A stretch of DNA of 64,000 nt from Natronococcus sp. AD-5 (GCF_030734285.1 NZ_CP132294.1:1612001-1676000), one strand, 5' to 3'. Shown: positions 36,634 to 46,089, counted from the first letter of the stretch. Numbers and translations are program-made. The notes: generated from the letters alone by a model not told the origin.

Positions 36634-36863
36634 GTGCCACGAACCCGCGACGATTGCCATGACAGAATAACCGTCAGCTTCGGTATTGCGGCGGAACCTC
36701 AGCGGCTAGCACCGGGAACCGTAGATAATTCTTCGAGGCGGTGGCGGCAGTACGTACGCGTAAACGGCAGCAGTACGTGTAACACCGGTCGCTCTTCGTA
36801 CCGCGCTCTCTGCACGTGATCGGTCGATCGGACCACTTCGGGTAGCGTCCTCTCCCGTTCTCG

Positions 36864-36883
36864 ATACAGCGGCAACGAGGGGT
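36864..36883 (-). repeat. Inverted origin recognition box 2
   Basis: Second exact inverted copy, again followed by GTGT. The spacing to the first is 250 bases. It marks the right border of the origin region. Confidence 0.85.
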
Positions 36884-37030
36884 GTGTATCGCGCGACGAA
36901 TTGCGCGCACCACGCGGAGCGAAGCACGTCGTAGATCACGTGCGAATGGGCATAGAAAAGACACCGCGCATACATCACACTGCGGAGCGAGCACCTAACG
37001 TTGGGCGACGTGGTGCGTGAAAACGGCAGG

Positions 37031-37209
37031 TGGTGGCGCACTCGGCGCGGGAGCGGGTGGTCGCCGAGTGGGGAGCGGTGGGGGGTGGGTTGGTGACGGT
37101 CGAACGACGTGGGGGTCGATCGGGTGGCAGGGTGCCTCGGGGTGGGGGGGTTCCCGCCATCACTTGCTATCAGACGAATAGTAAAAACGTTCCTTCCAAA
37201 TTGTGTTGG
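37031..37209. repeat. G-rich hairpin element, copy C
   Basis: The stem CACTCGGCG/CGCCGAGTG is identical to copy A. The G tract GGGGAGCGGTGGGGGGTGGG, GACGGTCGAACGACGTGG, a second G-rich stretch near 37139-37150 and the distal box TAGTAAAAACGTTCCTTCCA before TGTTGG follow in the same order. Right of the origin boxes. Confidence 0.75.
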
Positions 37210-37385
37210 AGCAGCGATGCACCCGTATTACGCCCCTTGATTCGTCGCAGAAACCGCCGGCGAGCACGTCGACGCAGCGAGAACCACTACATCATCACGA
37301 ACCGTACGCAGCGGGCTCACGGGGCGTGACGGGCCTGCCAAGCACGCTGTAACAACCTCTCGAGATAGAACGACATCCTCCGTGC
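37210..37385. other. Spacer right of the origin
   Basis: No gene; separates element C from the lipoprotein gene. Confidence 0.3.
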
Positions 37386-37889
37386 TCAACAAGCGCTCGA
37401 CATCGTCGTTTCTAACCCCGTCTCGCGCAACGCAATCACCGCCTCCGAGCGGTCACAGTCGGCCCCCGAGTGCTCGAGCGTCATGTCACTCTGCGTGTCG
37501 CCGGCAGCAACCGTCATCTCGTAGGTTCCCGGCTCGAGCAGCGTGAGAACGAGATACGCATCGGCCGGAACGGCGTCGGTCCGCTCGAGCACGGTTTCGC
37601 CGTCGTGGACCACGCGGGTTGCGATCGATCGCTCGTCGGAGCCGTCGTTCCAGAGGTAGACGGTAGTCCCGTCGTCCTCGTCGGCCGCGTCGGCATCGCC
37701 GATCGTGACTCGATCGAGCGGTTCGTCGGCCGCCGAATCGGCGATCGGAGTATCGTCGGGACGATCCGACGATTGCTCAGGCGCGTCTTCGCCGTTGGTC
37801 CCCGCGGTATCGGTCAACGTCCCGAGACAGCCGGCGAGGGCGGCGAGCCCGCCACCGAAACCGAGCCGAAAGAGGGTGCGACGTTCCAT
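37386..37889 (-). CDS. Tat-exported lipoprotein with beta domain
   Basis: 167 residues. The signal MERRTLFRLGFGG ends in the lipobox LAGC (Cys21), followed by an acidic Ser/Asp/Thr linker. The C-terminal domain (VTIGDADAADEDDGTTVYLW, YLVLTLLEPGTYEMTVAAGD) is a small beta sandwich with two cysteines (ADCDRS and terminal SAC) likely to form a disulfide. It is displayed on the outside of the membrane; ligand unknown. ATG 37889 is used because it fits the signal; an in-frame ATG at 37901 exists. Confidence 0.7.
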   Translation of the reverse strand: MERRTLFRLGFGGGLAALAGCLGTLTDTAGTNGEDAPEQSSDRPDDTPIADSAADEPLDRVTIGDADAADEDDGTTVYLWNDGSDERSIATRVVHDGETVLERTDAVPADAYLVLTLLEPGTYEMTVAAGDTQSDMTLEHSGADCDRSEAVIALRETGLETTMSSAC

Positions 37890-38142
37890 ACCCGTTGTCA
37901 CTCGACCGCGACTGAAACGCTTTTTTCACGGGATGTGAACCGTCACGGTTCGATACCTCCGCGTCCGTCTCGGTTCTCGTACGGCCCCGCGATGGTTCAC
38001 CGCGACGCGAGTCCCGAAGTCGGCTCTACTCGGACTCGACTCTGGTACCACCGGGATGCGGAACGACGATCGAACGACCCCTTGATAGCGATCCGACATT
38101 CGCGCGTCCAACCGTTATCCATCGTCCGAGCGAACCGGTGCT

Positions 38143-38976
38143 ATGGCCACACCGACGGTACTCGTTACTGGCTGCGCGTCGGGAATCGGCAACGAAACCG
38201 CGCTAGCGTTCCACGACCGCGGTTGGACGGTCTACGCGACGGATTCCGACCCGGACGCCCTCGGGGATCTCGAGGAACTCGGCTGCGAGACGGCCGAACT
38301 CGACGTCACGGATCCGGATCACGCCAGCCGGGTCGTCGATCGAATCGACGACGAGCAGGGGCGCCTCGATTGCCTGATCAACAACGCGGGCTACGGCCAA
38401 CCAGGCCCCGTCGAGGAGGTCCCGACCGAGGCTCTCGAGGACCAGCTCCGGGTCAATTTCTTCGGCGTCCACCGGCTCATCAGAGCCGCGCTGCCGCTCA
38501 TGCGCCGGCAGGGACGAGGCCGGATCGTCAACGTCTCGAGCGTCTACGGCCGGACGTTCTTCCTCGGACAGGGCGCGTACGTCGGCTCGAAGTGGGCGCT
38601 CGAGGGGTTGAGCAACGTGTTACGGGCGGAAGTGTCAGACCACGGGATCGACGTCGTCCTGATCGAACCCGGCCCCGTCGAGACGCAGTTCGGCGAGCGC
38701 GCGCTCGAGGAGAAGGAAAACCGCGAGGAAACGGGCGCCTATCCGTGGTTCGATCGGCTCTACGACGAGGAACGGTACGGCCGCCGGTTCATCGACAGGG
38801 CGGTCGGCCACGTCCAGCCCGAGACGGTCGCCGACCGCATCCTCGAGATCGCTACCGAACCCGATCCCGACGCCCGGTACGTCATCGGTCCCTGGAAGTA
38901 CCAGCTCTGGGCCGGCAAACTGGTGCCGACGGGCGTTCGCGACCGGCTACTCGAGCAGGTCAAACGAATGCCGTAG
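38143..38976 (+). CDS. Classical SDR-family oxidoreductase
   Basis: 277 residues. The NAD(P)-binding TGCASGIG is at 9-16, the structural NNAG near 84, the catalytic Ser in VNVSSVYG near 134 and Tyr-x3-Lys in AYVGSKWALEG near 149-153. The sequence fits the group of classical short-chain dehydrogenases that includes retinol-like and ketoreductase enzymes (EPGPVETQFGERA). It reduces or oxidises a hydroxyl/keto group with NAD(P)(H); substrate unknown. The gene is monocistronic. Confidence 0.85.
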   Translation: MATPTVLVTGCASGIGNETALAFHDRGWTVYATDSDPDALGDLEELGCETAELDVTDPDHASRVVDRIDDEQGRLDCLINNAGYGQPGPVEEVPTEALEDQLRVNFFGVHRLIRAALPLMRRQGRGRIVNVSSVYGRTFFLGQGAYVGSKWALEGLSNVLRAEVSDHGIDVVLIEPGPVETQFGERALEEKENREETGAYPWFDRLYDEERYGRRFIDRAVGHVQPETVADRILEIATEPDPDARYVIGPWKYQLWAGKLVPTGVRDRLLEQVKRMP

Positions 38977-39362
38977 TCCGATCGTTGGCATCACAATTGC
39001 CGGTTCTCTCCCGATAACCGGATATATCGGCGTTTGTCACGCGGGTGTACGAACGTTCTCCGTGAAGCACGAACGTCCTCCGCGAACCGTGAAAACGGCG
39101 CACGACCGCCGATCAACCGCCCGCTCTCCGAGAGCGATCGTCTCTCCGAAAGCGAATCCCGCTCGTCATCGAGCGAAACCGTCGGTTTCGCGGACGGTGA
39201 GAGGCGATGGTTCTTCAGCAGCCGGGTTCCGCCGGCGATGGCGAGGGCTCACCGATCCCTCGAGCAGTCGGCGCGTTGCGCCGACGACTTCGCGAATCGA
39301 AGGGGCGCTCAGCCGCGGAAGATCTCCGGTCTTCCGGACGACACCGAGGCGCTCGGCCTGCG
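38977..39362. other. Intergenic region, 386 bases, with short tandem repeats
   Basis: Convergent spacer. It contains an imperfect tandem ACGAACGTYCTCCGYGAA (about 39050-39085) and repeated CTCTCCGARAGCGA (about 39123-39160). No gene seen. Confidence 0.35.
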
Positions 39363-40646
39363 TTATCCGTAGACGTACTCGTCGGCCATCTCCGCGGACG
39401 TGATCACTTCCAGGTCGCCCGACGACGCGAGTTCGTCGAGATAGGCGAGCGTCTCGTCGAGCGCCTCGAGGGTGGCATCGTCGTCGAGTTTATAAAACGC
39501 GATGTTGGTGATCCCGCCCCACTCTGCCGTCCAGTCGAGCAACTCCTTCGCCTCCCCGGGGGAGGAGGGACCCGAGACGGTCGAGCAGAGGTGCGGGTTC
39601 CCGGCGTAGCCCTGACACGGCGACCGGCCCGCGAACGCGAGATCGTAATTGTCCCGGACGAGCTCGTACGATTCTTCGGTGTACTGCGAGCCGGGGTACG
39701 CGAAGAACCGGGCGCCGTCGTCGTACCCCTCGTCCTCGAGCCAGTCGATCGGGTCGGTGATGACGTCTTCCAGCCGGCTCGAGTCGACGCCACCGAGGTG
39801 CGTCCCGTTCGCCGACTGTGCGCCGATCGTCCAGCCCGCGTCGGCGAGCTCCCCGACCTGGTCGTGCGTGAGTCGGTCGCCCTCGACCGCGGCGTCCTCG
39901 CGGAGCCGATCGGTCGGGACGAACGTCGTCGCCGGAAAGTCGTGCCTCTCGACGCGAGAGAGCGCCTCCGTGTAGTGGGTCTCGTACCCGCCGTGGAACT
40001 GGAGCATCACCTTCCCCGAGGTGGGCCTGGGAACGAAGTGGAAGTCGTCGACCCACTGCTGTCCCTCGGCGTCGTCGCCGAACCAGCGAATGACCTGCAG
40101 GACGACGACCTCGCTCAGGTCGGGTTCGCCTCGCACGCGGGTGATGCCGAAGTTCGTGCGAGTCAACGGCATATCGCCCGTGATCTGCTGGCTGTACTCG
40201 ACGTAGTGGGCATCTTCGTCCTGGAGCTGGATCCGCACTATCCCCTGGTCCGTGTCGGTGGTCGCGGCGAGTCCGGGCGCGACCTCTCGGACGTCGATGG
40301 GTTCGTCCAGCTCGCGACGGACGCGAACCTGCCCGTCCGAAGCCGGCGACGACGTGAGGAGCGCCGACTGCGATCCGCCGTAAGAGCGACTCGGATCCGC
40401 TCGGAGCGAGCCGATGTCCTGCCACTCCCACCACTCGTCGAGATTCTCGAAGTCGTCGAACGTGCCGACCAGCTCCGGATAGTCCTCCGAATCGTCGTGA
40501 CCGTCAGAATCGTCGGCGCTACCGTCGGTCGACTCGTCCTCGCTGGAGTGCTCGTTGTTCGTATCCGGTTCGCCCGGCCCGCTGAGCTCCGTACAACCGG
40601 CGAGGGCGATCGCTGCTCCCGTCGCAAGATAGGTTCGTCGATCCAT
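39363..40646 (-). CDS. NodB-like lipoprotein, copy 2
   Basis: 427 residues, MDRRTYLATGAAIALAGC with lipobox Cys18, a Asp/Ser/His linker, then the same architecture as copy 1. The beta domain has YGGSQSALLTS and QVRVRRELDEPIDV; the NodB-like part has VMLQFHGGYETHYTEAL, LTHDQVGELADAGWTIG and FFAYPGSQYTEESYEL. As in copy 1 the metal-binding residues of active deacetylases are replaced. The upstream about 110 bases resemble those of copy 1. Membrane-anchored; role perhaps in glycan or S-layer glycoprotein binding. Confidence 0.8.
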   Translation of the reverse strand: MDRRTYLATGAAIALAGCTELSGPGEPDTNNEHSSEDESTDGSADDSDGHDDSEDYPELVGTFDDFENLDEWWEWQDIGSLRADPSRSYGGSQSALLTSSPASDGQVRVRRELDEPIDVREVAPGLAATTDTDQGIVRIQLQDEDAHYVEYSQQITGDMPLTRTNFGITRVRGEPDLSEVVVLQVIRWFGDDAEGQQWVDDFHFVPRPTSGKVMLQFHGGYETHYTEALSRVERHDFPATTFVPTDRLREDAAVEGDRLTHDQVGELADAGWTIGAQSANGTHLGGVDSSRLEDVITDPIDWLEDEGYDDGARFFAYPGSQYTEESYELVRDNYDLAFAGRSPCQGYAGNPHLCSTVSGPSSPGEAKELLDWTAEWGGITNIAFYKLDDDATLEALDETLAYLDELASSGDLEVITSAEMADEYVYG

Positions 40647-40770
40647 CGGTGTATCGAAACCACAACCCGAACGGGTGGATTGTTATGTTCAAGGTATCTC
40701 GAGATCGGGGCCCTGTACCGCAAAGATAATTTGCGGTAATCGGGTCGAACGCGACCGACGCGCGCGTTCC
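40647..40770 (-). promoter_or_regulatory. Upstream region shared with the paralogous lipoprotein gene
   Basis: Read on -, GGTCGCGTTCGA, GGTTACCG/GATTACCG, GCGGTA, GAGATC-x-AGRTACC and CATAACAATCC (40677-40687) occur in the same order as at about 7465-7548. CATAACAATCC lies about 30 bases before each start codon and may be the TATA box. The conservation beyond the gene suggests shared regulation or a recent duplication that took the promoter along. Confidence 0.6.
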
Positions 40771-40912
40771 GCAGGAGTACGGAGCAGCCGTCCTCGCTAT
40801 CCAGAACACCGTTCGTTACGGGAGTCGGACGAATTACAATCGTCGTACCGTTCGCCTGTACGCAACGGACGGTTCACGGTGGATCCCGAAGGCGAAGCCG
40901 CACTGCCGATCG

Positions 40913-41785
40913 CTACCAAACGAGCCATTCGAGGACGAGCACGAGCGCGGCCAGGAAGACGTGTTCGCCGTCGATGATCCCGCCGTAAAACAGCGGGCCG
41001 CGATCCCGGCTCGCGAAGGGGATGTAGCAGCCGACGTACCCGTGGAACGCGAGCAGAACGAGGAACCTGGCGTCCAGGACGCCGGTCGCGACGAGGGCGA
41101 CGACGGCCGCCGCGACGAGACCGTTGGCGAACTGGGCGACGATCCGGGTCCGTCGCGGGCCGAACGCCGTCGGGATCGTGTCGATCCCCTGTTCGCGGTC
41201 GCCCTCGATGTCCTTGACGTCGAACACCGCCGCGGCGATCGTGATCATCGTGCCGACGTAGCCGGCGAGAAAGAGGACCTCGAGCGCCCACGGCTGCTCG
41301 TAGTAGACGCCGACGCCGAGGGGGATCACGGCCCAGGCGAAGCCGACGAAGAGGTTCTTCACGAGGAAGACGTGCTTGACGCCGCCCAGCGAGTACAGCA
41401 GCGCCACCACCAGCGGCAGGAGGAGATAGCCGGCGCCCGGCAGCTCCAGCAAGAGTGCGACGACGATCGCGCCGAGGTAGAGCCCGACGCCCAGACCCAA
41501 CCAGACCAGGCCGTAGCGCTCGACGAACGCCGCCCGCCGGGGGACGTTTTCCCGGTCCTCCTCGAGGTCGGTGAACCGGTTGACCGTGTAGACGAACATC
41601 GTGACGGCGAAGACGATGAAAAACGGGAGCGGGTCGAACGGCAGGTCCGCGAGGACGGTCGTGGTGACCACCACGCTCGCCGCCGCCAGCGAGATGAAGA
41701 GGTTACTGTGGACCAGGAACCGGCAGACGGCCAGCAGCCGGTCGACCCGGCGGTGATCCTCGCGAGCGCTGGTCGAGGTCGACAC
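40913..41785 (-). CDS. UbiA-family prenyltransferase
   Basis: 290 residues, 8-9 membrane helices. The two Asp-rich prenyl-diphosphate sites are NRFTDLEEDRENVPRR near 70-85 and DVKDIEGDREQGIDTIPTAFG near 190. This matches the UbiA superfamily (digeranylgeranylglyceryl phosphate synthase, menaquinone and chlorophyll-type prenyltransferases). It transfers an isoprenoid chain to an acceptor in the membrane; for haloarchaea, lipid or quinone synthesis is likely but not decided by sequence. GTG 41785 is the best start (STSTSAREDHRRVDRL); upstream sequence is low-complexity Pro/Arg. Confidence 0.82.
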   Translation of the reverse strand: MSTSTSAREDHRRVDRLLAVCRFLVHSNLFISLAAASVVVTTTVLADLPFDPLPFFIVFAVTMFVYTVNRFTDLEEDRENVPRRAAFVERYGLVWLGLGVGLYLGAIVVALLLELPGAGYLLLPLVVALLYSLGGVKHVFLVKNLFVGFAWAVIPLGVGVYYEQPWALEVLFLAGYVGTMITIAAAVFDVKDIEGDREQGIDTIPTAFGPRRTRIVAQFANGLVAAAVVALVATGVLDARFLVLLAFHGYVGCYIPFASRDRGPLFYGGIIDGEHVFLAALVLVLEWLVW

Positions 41786-42098
41786 TATGGCATCGCCTCC
41801 GGTGTCGCCGGGCGGCCGAACGGTCGGTAGCGGCGGCCGAATCGTCGGGAGCGGCGTCGGTACTCGAGCGTACGCGCGACCGCGCCGGGCGAACGTTCGT
41901 CTCGGAACCGAGTCCGGGACTGTTCGTCCCGCGCGGTACGCTCGCCGCGGATGCCGATACCGAGATGCAACGCTTACGTCGGGGTTGGGGCCGTACGGAG
42001 TCAAGGGCTTCGGTGCTCGCACGCGACGCGGCGGTCGCTGGTCGAGCGCAGCGGGTCGAGAAGAAGTCGCGTTCTCGCTGACGAAATTCGGCTCTTCG

Positions 42099-42221
42099 TT
42101 ACTGGTACTGCGACTCTCGTCGGGCCTGGTACATCAGCTCCCACACCGCGTCCTCGATCGACTCGGGGTTCTCTTCCTCGAGTTTCTTGTACAGGGACTC
42201 GGAGACGGTGACTTCGGGCAT
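42099..42221 (-). CDS. Small antitoxin-like protein, 40 residues
   Basis: MPEVTVSESLYKKLEEENPE then SIEDAVWELMYQARRESQYQ. This strand-then-two-helices pattern is like ribbon-helix-helix or VapB-type small proteins and the DUF7557 type of haloarchaeal antitoxins. No toxin is adjacent. Short but well-formed start and stop, and an AT-rich promoter (42245-42280) upstream on the - strand. Confidence 0.55.
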   Translation of the reverse strand: MPEVTVSESLYKKLEEENPESIEDAVWELMYQARRESQYQ

Positions 42222-42394
42222 CACGTGGGCATTCACCAGCGCGCCTAATAAAAGTACCCTAATACGGAATTGAGTTAATTTCCGGCCGAGGCGGAGCGAC
42301 CGGCTAACGGGCGTGAACGATTGCCAGGGGAAGAGTCGCCGCCGTGGCGGCGAAATGCGGCAAGTGATGCCACGTGACGAACCGAAACTGGCAG

Positions 42395-42400
42395 GATTTA
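42395..42400 (+). promoter_or_regulatory. TATA box of sucCD
   Basis: GATTTA within CAGGATTTAAGC lies about 27 bases before ATG 42425, fitting a leaderless or nearly leaderless transcript. Confidence 0.5.
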
Positions 42401-42430
42401 AGCAAGGGCGGAACAGCCGTTCGAATGGCT

Positions 42431-43585
42431 ATGAAACTGCACGAGTACCAGGCGAAGCAGGTCTTCGCCGACGCCGGGATTCCGACGCCGGAGTCGCAAC
42501 TCGCTTCCGACGTCGACGGCGTACTGACCGCAGCCCAGGAGATCGGCTACCCGGTCGCGGTCAAGGCACAGGTACAGGTCGGCGGCCGGGGGAAAGCCGG
42601 CGGGATCGAACTCGTCGACGACGACGACGAAGCCCGCGACGCGGCCGATTCGATCATCGGAATGGATCTCAAGGGCTACCGCGTCGATCAGGTCCTCGTC
42701 GAGGAAGCGGTCGACTTCACCGACGAACTCTACGTCGGGATCACGATGGACCGCGGCGAGGGCAAGCCCGTCGCGATGGTCTCGACCCGCGGCGGCGTCA
42801 ACATCGAGGAGGTCGCCGAGGAGGACCCCGAGGCGATCGCACGCGAGCACGTCGACCCCTCATTCGGGATGCACCCCTACCAGGCCCGCAAGGCCGTCTA
42901 CGACGCGGGCGTCGACCGCGCCGTCGCCCGCGACGTCTCGAACGTTCTCATGACGCTCTACGAACTCTGGGAGAACCGCGACGGCTCCGACGCCGAGATC
43001 AACCCGCTGATGGTGACGAGCGACGACGAGGTCATCGCGGCCGACGCCGTGATGAACATCGACGAGGACGCCCTGTTCCGCCAGCCCGAACTCGCCGAGA
43101 TGGAAGAGGAAGCCGCAAGCGGCGGCGACGAACTCGAGCAGAAGGCCGACGAGTACGACTTCGACTACGTCCGCCTCGAGGGCAACACCGGCATCATCGG
43201 CAACGGCGCCGGTCTCGTGATGACCACGCTCGACCTCGTCGACCACTACGGCGGCGAGCCCGCCAACTTCTTGGACGTCGGCGGCGGCGCGAAGGCCGAC
43301 CGCATCGCGAACGCGCTCGACATGGTCTTCTCCGACGACAACGTCGACAGCGTCGTCTTCAACATCTTCGGCGGCATCACCCGCGGGGACGAGGTCGCCC
43401 GCGGCATCAACGAGGCGCTCGAGCAGTTCGACGAGATCCCCAAGCCGGTCGTCGTCCGTCTGGCCGGGACGAACTGGGAGGAAGGCATGGAGATTCTGAA
43501 CGAGGACCTCGTGACGGTCGAACAGACCCTCGAGGACGCGGTCCAGCGTGCTGTCGAGTACGCTGAGGAGGTGAACGACCAATGA
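42431..43585 (+). CDS. sucC: Succinyl-CoA synthetase (ADP-forming) beta subunit
   Basis: 384 residues. The ATP-grasp start [20 protein letters not shown], the [15 protein letters not shown] nucleotide loop and the C-terminal [17 protein letters not shown] with [16 protein letters not shown] identify it. It converts succinyl-CoA, ADP and phosphate to succinate, CoA and ATP in the citric-acid cycle. ATG 42431 is the family start; ATG 42425 (two residues longer) sits closer to the expected leaderless transcript start. The stop overlaps sucD by ATGA. Confidence 0.95.
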   Translation: MKLHEYQAKQVFADAGIPTPESQLASDVDGVLTAAQEIGYPVAVKAQVQVGGRGKAGGIELVDDDDEARDAADSIIGMDLKGYRVDQVLVEEAVDFTDELYVGITMDRGEGKPVAMVSTRGGVNIEEVAEEDPEAIAREHVDPSFGMHPYQARKAVYDAGVDRAVARDVSNVLMTLYELWENRDGSDAEINPLMVTSDDEVIAADAVMNIDEDALFRQPELAEMEEEAASGGDELEQKADEYDFDYVRLEGNTGIIGNGAGLVMTTLDLVDHYGGEPANFLDVGGGAKADRIANALDMVFSDDNVDSVVFNIFGGITRGDEVARGINEALEQFDEIPKPVVVRLAGTNWEEGMEILNEDLVTVEQTLEDAVQRAVEYAEEVNDQ

Positions 43586-44454
43586 GCGTACTAGTCGACG
43601 ACGACACGCGCGTCGTGGTACAGGGCATCACCGGCGGGGAAGGCAAGTTCCACGCCGAACAGATGATGGAGTACGGCACCAACATCGTGGCCGGCGCGGT
43701 CCCCGGTAAAGGCGGCCAGGAGGCCGCCGGCGTTCCCGTCTACGATACGGTCCGCGAGGCCGTCGAAGAGGAGAACGCCGATACGTCCGTGATCTTCGTC
43801 CCGCCGGCGTTCGCCGGCGACGCCGTCTTCGAGGCGCTCGACACGGACCTCGACCTCGCCGTCGCCATCACGGAGGGCATCCCGACCCAGGACATGGCCC
43901 GGGTCAACAAGCGCCTCTCCGAGACCGACACGCGACTCATCGGTCCCAACTGTCCCGGCCTCATCACGCCCGGCGAGGCCAAACTCGGTATCCTCCCCGG
44001 TAACATCTTCGCCGAGGGGAACGTCGGCCTCGTCTCCCGCTCCGGGACGCTGACCTACCAGGTCGTCGACAGCCTCACCAACCGCGGCATCGGCCAGACC
44101 ACCGCGATCGGCATCGGCGGCGACCCGATCATCGGCACGGACTTCGTCGACGCCCTCGAACTGTTCGAGAACGACGACGAGACCGAGGCTATCGTCATGT
44201 GCGGCGAAATCGGCGGCGAGGACGAGGAGGAGGCCGCCGCCTACATCGACGACAACGTCGAGACGCCCGTCGCCGGCTTCATCGCCGGCCGCACGGCCCC
44301 GCCGGGCAAGCGGATGGGCCACGCGGGTGCGATCGTCTCCGGTTCGGGTACCGGCACCGCCGAGAGCAAGATCAACGCGCTGAACGACGCCGGCGTCCCC
44401 GTCGGCGACACTCCCGAAGAGGTCGCCGATCGCATCGAGGAGTTCCTCGGGTAA
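43582..44454 (+). CDS. sucD: Succinyl-CoA synthetase alpha subunit
   Basis: 290 residues. The CoA-binding [17 protein letters not shown] begins the protein, then [16 protein letters not shown]; the phosphorylated His247 sits in [19 protein letters not shown]. Together with sucC it forms the heteromeric enzyme. It overlaps sucC by four bases, so translation is coupled. Confidence 0.96.
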   Translation: MSVLVDDDTRVVVQGITGGEGKFHAEQMMEYGTNIVAGAVPGKGGQEAAGVPVYDTVREAVEEENADTSVIFVPPAFAGDAVFEALDTDLDLAVAITEGIPTQDMARVNKRLSETDTRLIGPNCPGLITPGEAKLGILPGNIFAEGNVGLVSRSGTLTYQVVDSLTNRGIGQTTAIGIGGDPIIGTDFVDALELFENDDETEAIVMCGEIGGEDEEEAAAYIDDNVETPVAGFIAGRTAPPGKRMGHAGAIVSGSGTGTAESKINALNDAGVPVGDTPEEVADRIEEFLG

Positions 44455-44483
44455 CGACGCCCGCCGTTCGGGTGCGCCGTTCG

Positions 44484-44500
44484 TTTTTTGTCCGGTTTTC
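44484..44500 (+). terminator. T-rich transcription end after sucCD
   Basis: TTTTTTGTCCGGTTTT about 30 bases after the sucD stop. Archaeal RNA polymerase stops at such T tracts. Confidence 0.45.
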
Positions 44501-44605
44501 CGCGCTCGTACAGCGCATCGCATGAGCTGATCCGCAACTCGTCGGGGGGCCGTGCAGACACCTTCCGGCCGTACGATCAGGGGGACGGAGCCCGTCGATA
44601 CGATC

Positions 44606-44761
44606 ATGCCAGTTTCGCTCGAGTGCGACGCCTGCGGTCACCGCCACACGATTCCGGAGCGACCGGACGATCCGAACGGCGGCGGAACGGTCTGTCCCGC
44701 GTGTGGCGCCAAACCGTACACGGTCCGGCGGGAGGGGCTCGTCTGGCACCCCGAACCGTAA
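44606..44761 (+). CDS. Small zinc-ribbon protein
   Basis: 51 residues: MPVSLECDACGHRHTIPERP… GGTVCPACGAKPYTVRREGL. Two CxxCG knuckles make a classical zinc ribbon. It follows sucCD by 150 bases and is convergent with thioredoxin. ATG 44606 gives the first strand right before the first knuckle. Role unknown. Confidence 0.7.
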   Translation: MPVSLECDACGHRHTIPERPDDPNGGGTVCPACGAKPYTVRREGLVWHPEP

Positions 44762-44806
44762 CATACGCACCGTAGCGCCTTCCCCGCGAGGACTTCCAGA
44801 GCGACG

Positions 44807-45247
44807 CTACGCAGTGCCCTCGGAGGCGTGACGGTCGATCACCTGTCGCAGGCTCGCTCCGTCCTGCATCCCGACGAGTCGTTCGACCGGCTCGCCGTCG
44901 GCGAACAGCAGCAGCGTCGGCAACCCCTGGACGCCGTACTGCTGGGCGAGCGCCGGATTCGCGTCGGTGTCGACCTTCGCGATGGCGGCGGGCGTCTCTC
45001 CGGCCAGATCCTCGAGGATCGGCGCGAGCATCCGGCAGGGGCCGCACCAGTCCGCGTAGAAGTCGACCAGGACGAGGTCGTGGGCGCCGAGGACGTCCCG
45101 GAACCGCGCCCGGCTCTCGACGGCGACGGGCTCGTCGGGACTCGACGCGCCCCGTTGTTCGCGTTCGATCCGCTCGCGCAGCCGTTCGCGCTTCTCGGCG
45201 CGAATCCGCTCGAGGTCGTCGGTGTCGGGGTCGTCCGTTTCGACCAT
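44807..45247 (-). CDS. trxA: Thioredoxin
   Basis: About 146 residues. The catalytic DFYADWCGPCRMLAP and cis-Pro GLPTLLLFADG are intact, with LVGMQDGASLRQVI at the end. A haloarchaeal N-terminal extension (LERIRAEKRERLRERIE) precedes the fold. It reduces protein disulfides. ATG 45247 is likely; ATG 45262 is also in frame. It sits 32 bases after the acidic-protein gene and is probably cotranscribed with it. Confidence 0.9.
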   Translation of the reverse strand: MVETDDPDTDDLERIRAEKRERLRERIEREQRGASSPDEPVAVESRARFRDVLGAHDLVLVDFYADWCGPCRMLAPILEDLAGETPAAIAKVDTDANPALAQQYGVQGLPTLLLFADGEPVERLVGMQDGASLRQVIDRHASEGTA

Positions 45248-45279
45248 GCCCGAGTCTACCATCCCGGGGAGAAAAACCG

Positions 45280-46089
45280 TTACGAGAGACCGAGTTTCGA
45301 CCGCAGCCAGCCCAGAACGCCGGTCGATCCGTCCTCGTCGGGGTCGTCCGTCGTCGCGAGTTCGGACTCCGCGGGAACGACGAGCGAGGTCTCGTTCGAG
45401 GCCGCCTCGGACTCGACGGAAGCGAGGTCAAGGGGGCCGGGATCGAGGGAGGTGGACTCGACGGAATCGGACTCGCTCGAGGCCGCGTCGTCGCCTTCGG
45501 CGGTGATCGCGGGTGCCGCTCGCTCGTCGCCGCCGTAGGAGGTTTCCGTCTCGGTACCGGTCCGATCGAGGGCGTCGCGGATCGTCGACTCGTCGCCGGC
45601 GGCCGGTTCCTCGCGTGTTCCGCCCGTCGAACCCGACTTCTCGCCGGTCGCCCCGTCTTCGGTGAGCGACGCGTCGGCCGCGGGTTCTACCGACGCGTCG
45701 CCGGTGTCGACCCAGAGGAACTCCTCGCCCTCGGTCCGGTCCGGAATGAGGAGCGCCTCGAGCGCGTCCTCGTCGACGAGCAGCGCCGCGTCGATCGCCG
45801 ACTCGTCGGTCGAGGGCTCCGGTTCGTCCGCGCTCGCGATGATCTCCGACGGGCGGTCGTCCGCGAGGACCGCGTCGGCGTCCGCCGTTTCGTCGGCCTT
45901 GAGTCGATCGAAGACCGCCGTCGCCGTCTCGTCGTCGCGTTCGTCGGCACTCGTTCGCGGGACGGGCTCCCGGTCGGGCGGCCGCTCGTCGATCGGGTCG
46001 TCCGCAATTGGTCCGAACAGCTCGTCGAGCCCGGGGCCGGCCTCGAGTCCGCCGTCGCGCGGGGTATCGTCCGTGGCACTGTCGGTCAT
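45280..46089 (-). CDS. Highly acidic, low-complexity protein
   Basis: 269 residues dominated by Asp, Glu, Ser, Thr and Ala. Only short segments look ordered: GLDELFGPIADDPIDERPP, DEDALEALLIPDRTEGEEFLW and the C-terminal STGVLGWLRSKLGLS. No signal or membrane segment. It is likely a disordered cytoplasmic protein with a C-terminal helix. It precedes thioredoxin by 32 bases. Function unknown. Confidence 0.65.
   Translation of the reverse strand: MTDSATDDTPRDGGLEAGPGLDELFGPIADDPIDERPPDREPVPRTSADERDDETATAVFDRLKADETADADAVLADDRPSEIIASADEPEPSTDESAIDAALLVDEDALEALLIPDRTEGEEFLWVDTGDASVEPAADASLTEDGATGEKSGSTGGTREEPAAGDESTIRDALDRTGTETETSYGGDERAAPAITAEGDDAASSESDSVESTSLDPGPLDLASVESEAASNETSLVVPAESELATTDDPDEDGSTGVLGWLRSKLGLS

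Larger units (their letters stand above)
35894..36900. other. oriC: Probable replication origin
   Basis: A 1-kb non-coding stretch beside orc1. Seven direct boxes sit on the left (35935-36228) and two inverted boxes on the right (36614-36633 and 36864-36883). An AT-rich candidate unwinding element lies between them at about 36452-36479 (TTTTACAAATC then TTATTTATAG). Opposed boxes flanking an AT-rich core next to an orc1 gene is the standard haloarchaeal origin plan. Whether it fires as a main or accessory origin cannot be told from sequence. Confidence 0.82.

Noticed and set aside
36325-36819. 165-codon frame across the origin
   Set aside because: It covers origin boxes and the AT-rich core, has no motif and no start signal.
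35935-36900. CRISPR-like regular repeats
   Set aside because: Units are short (20 bases), imperfect, occur in both orientations and sit beside orc1; these are origin boxes, not a CRISPR array, and no cas genes are present.
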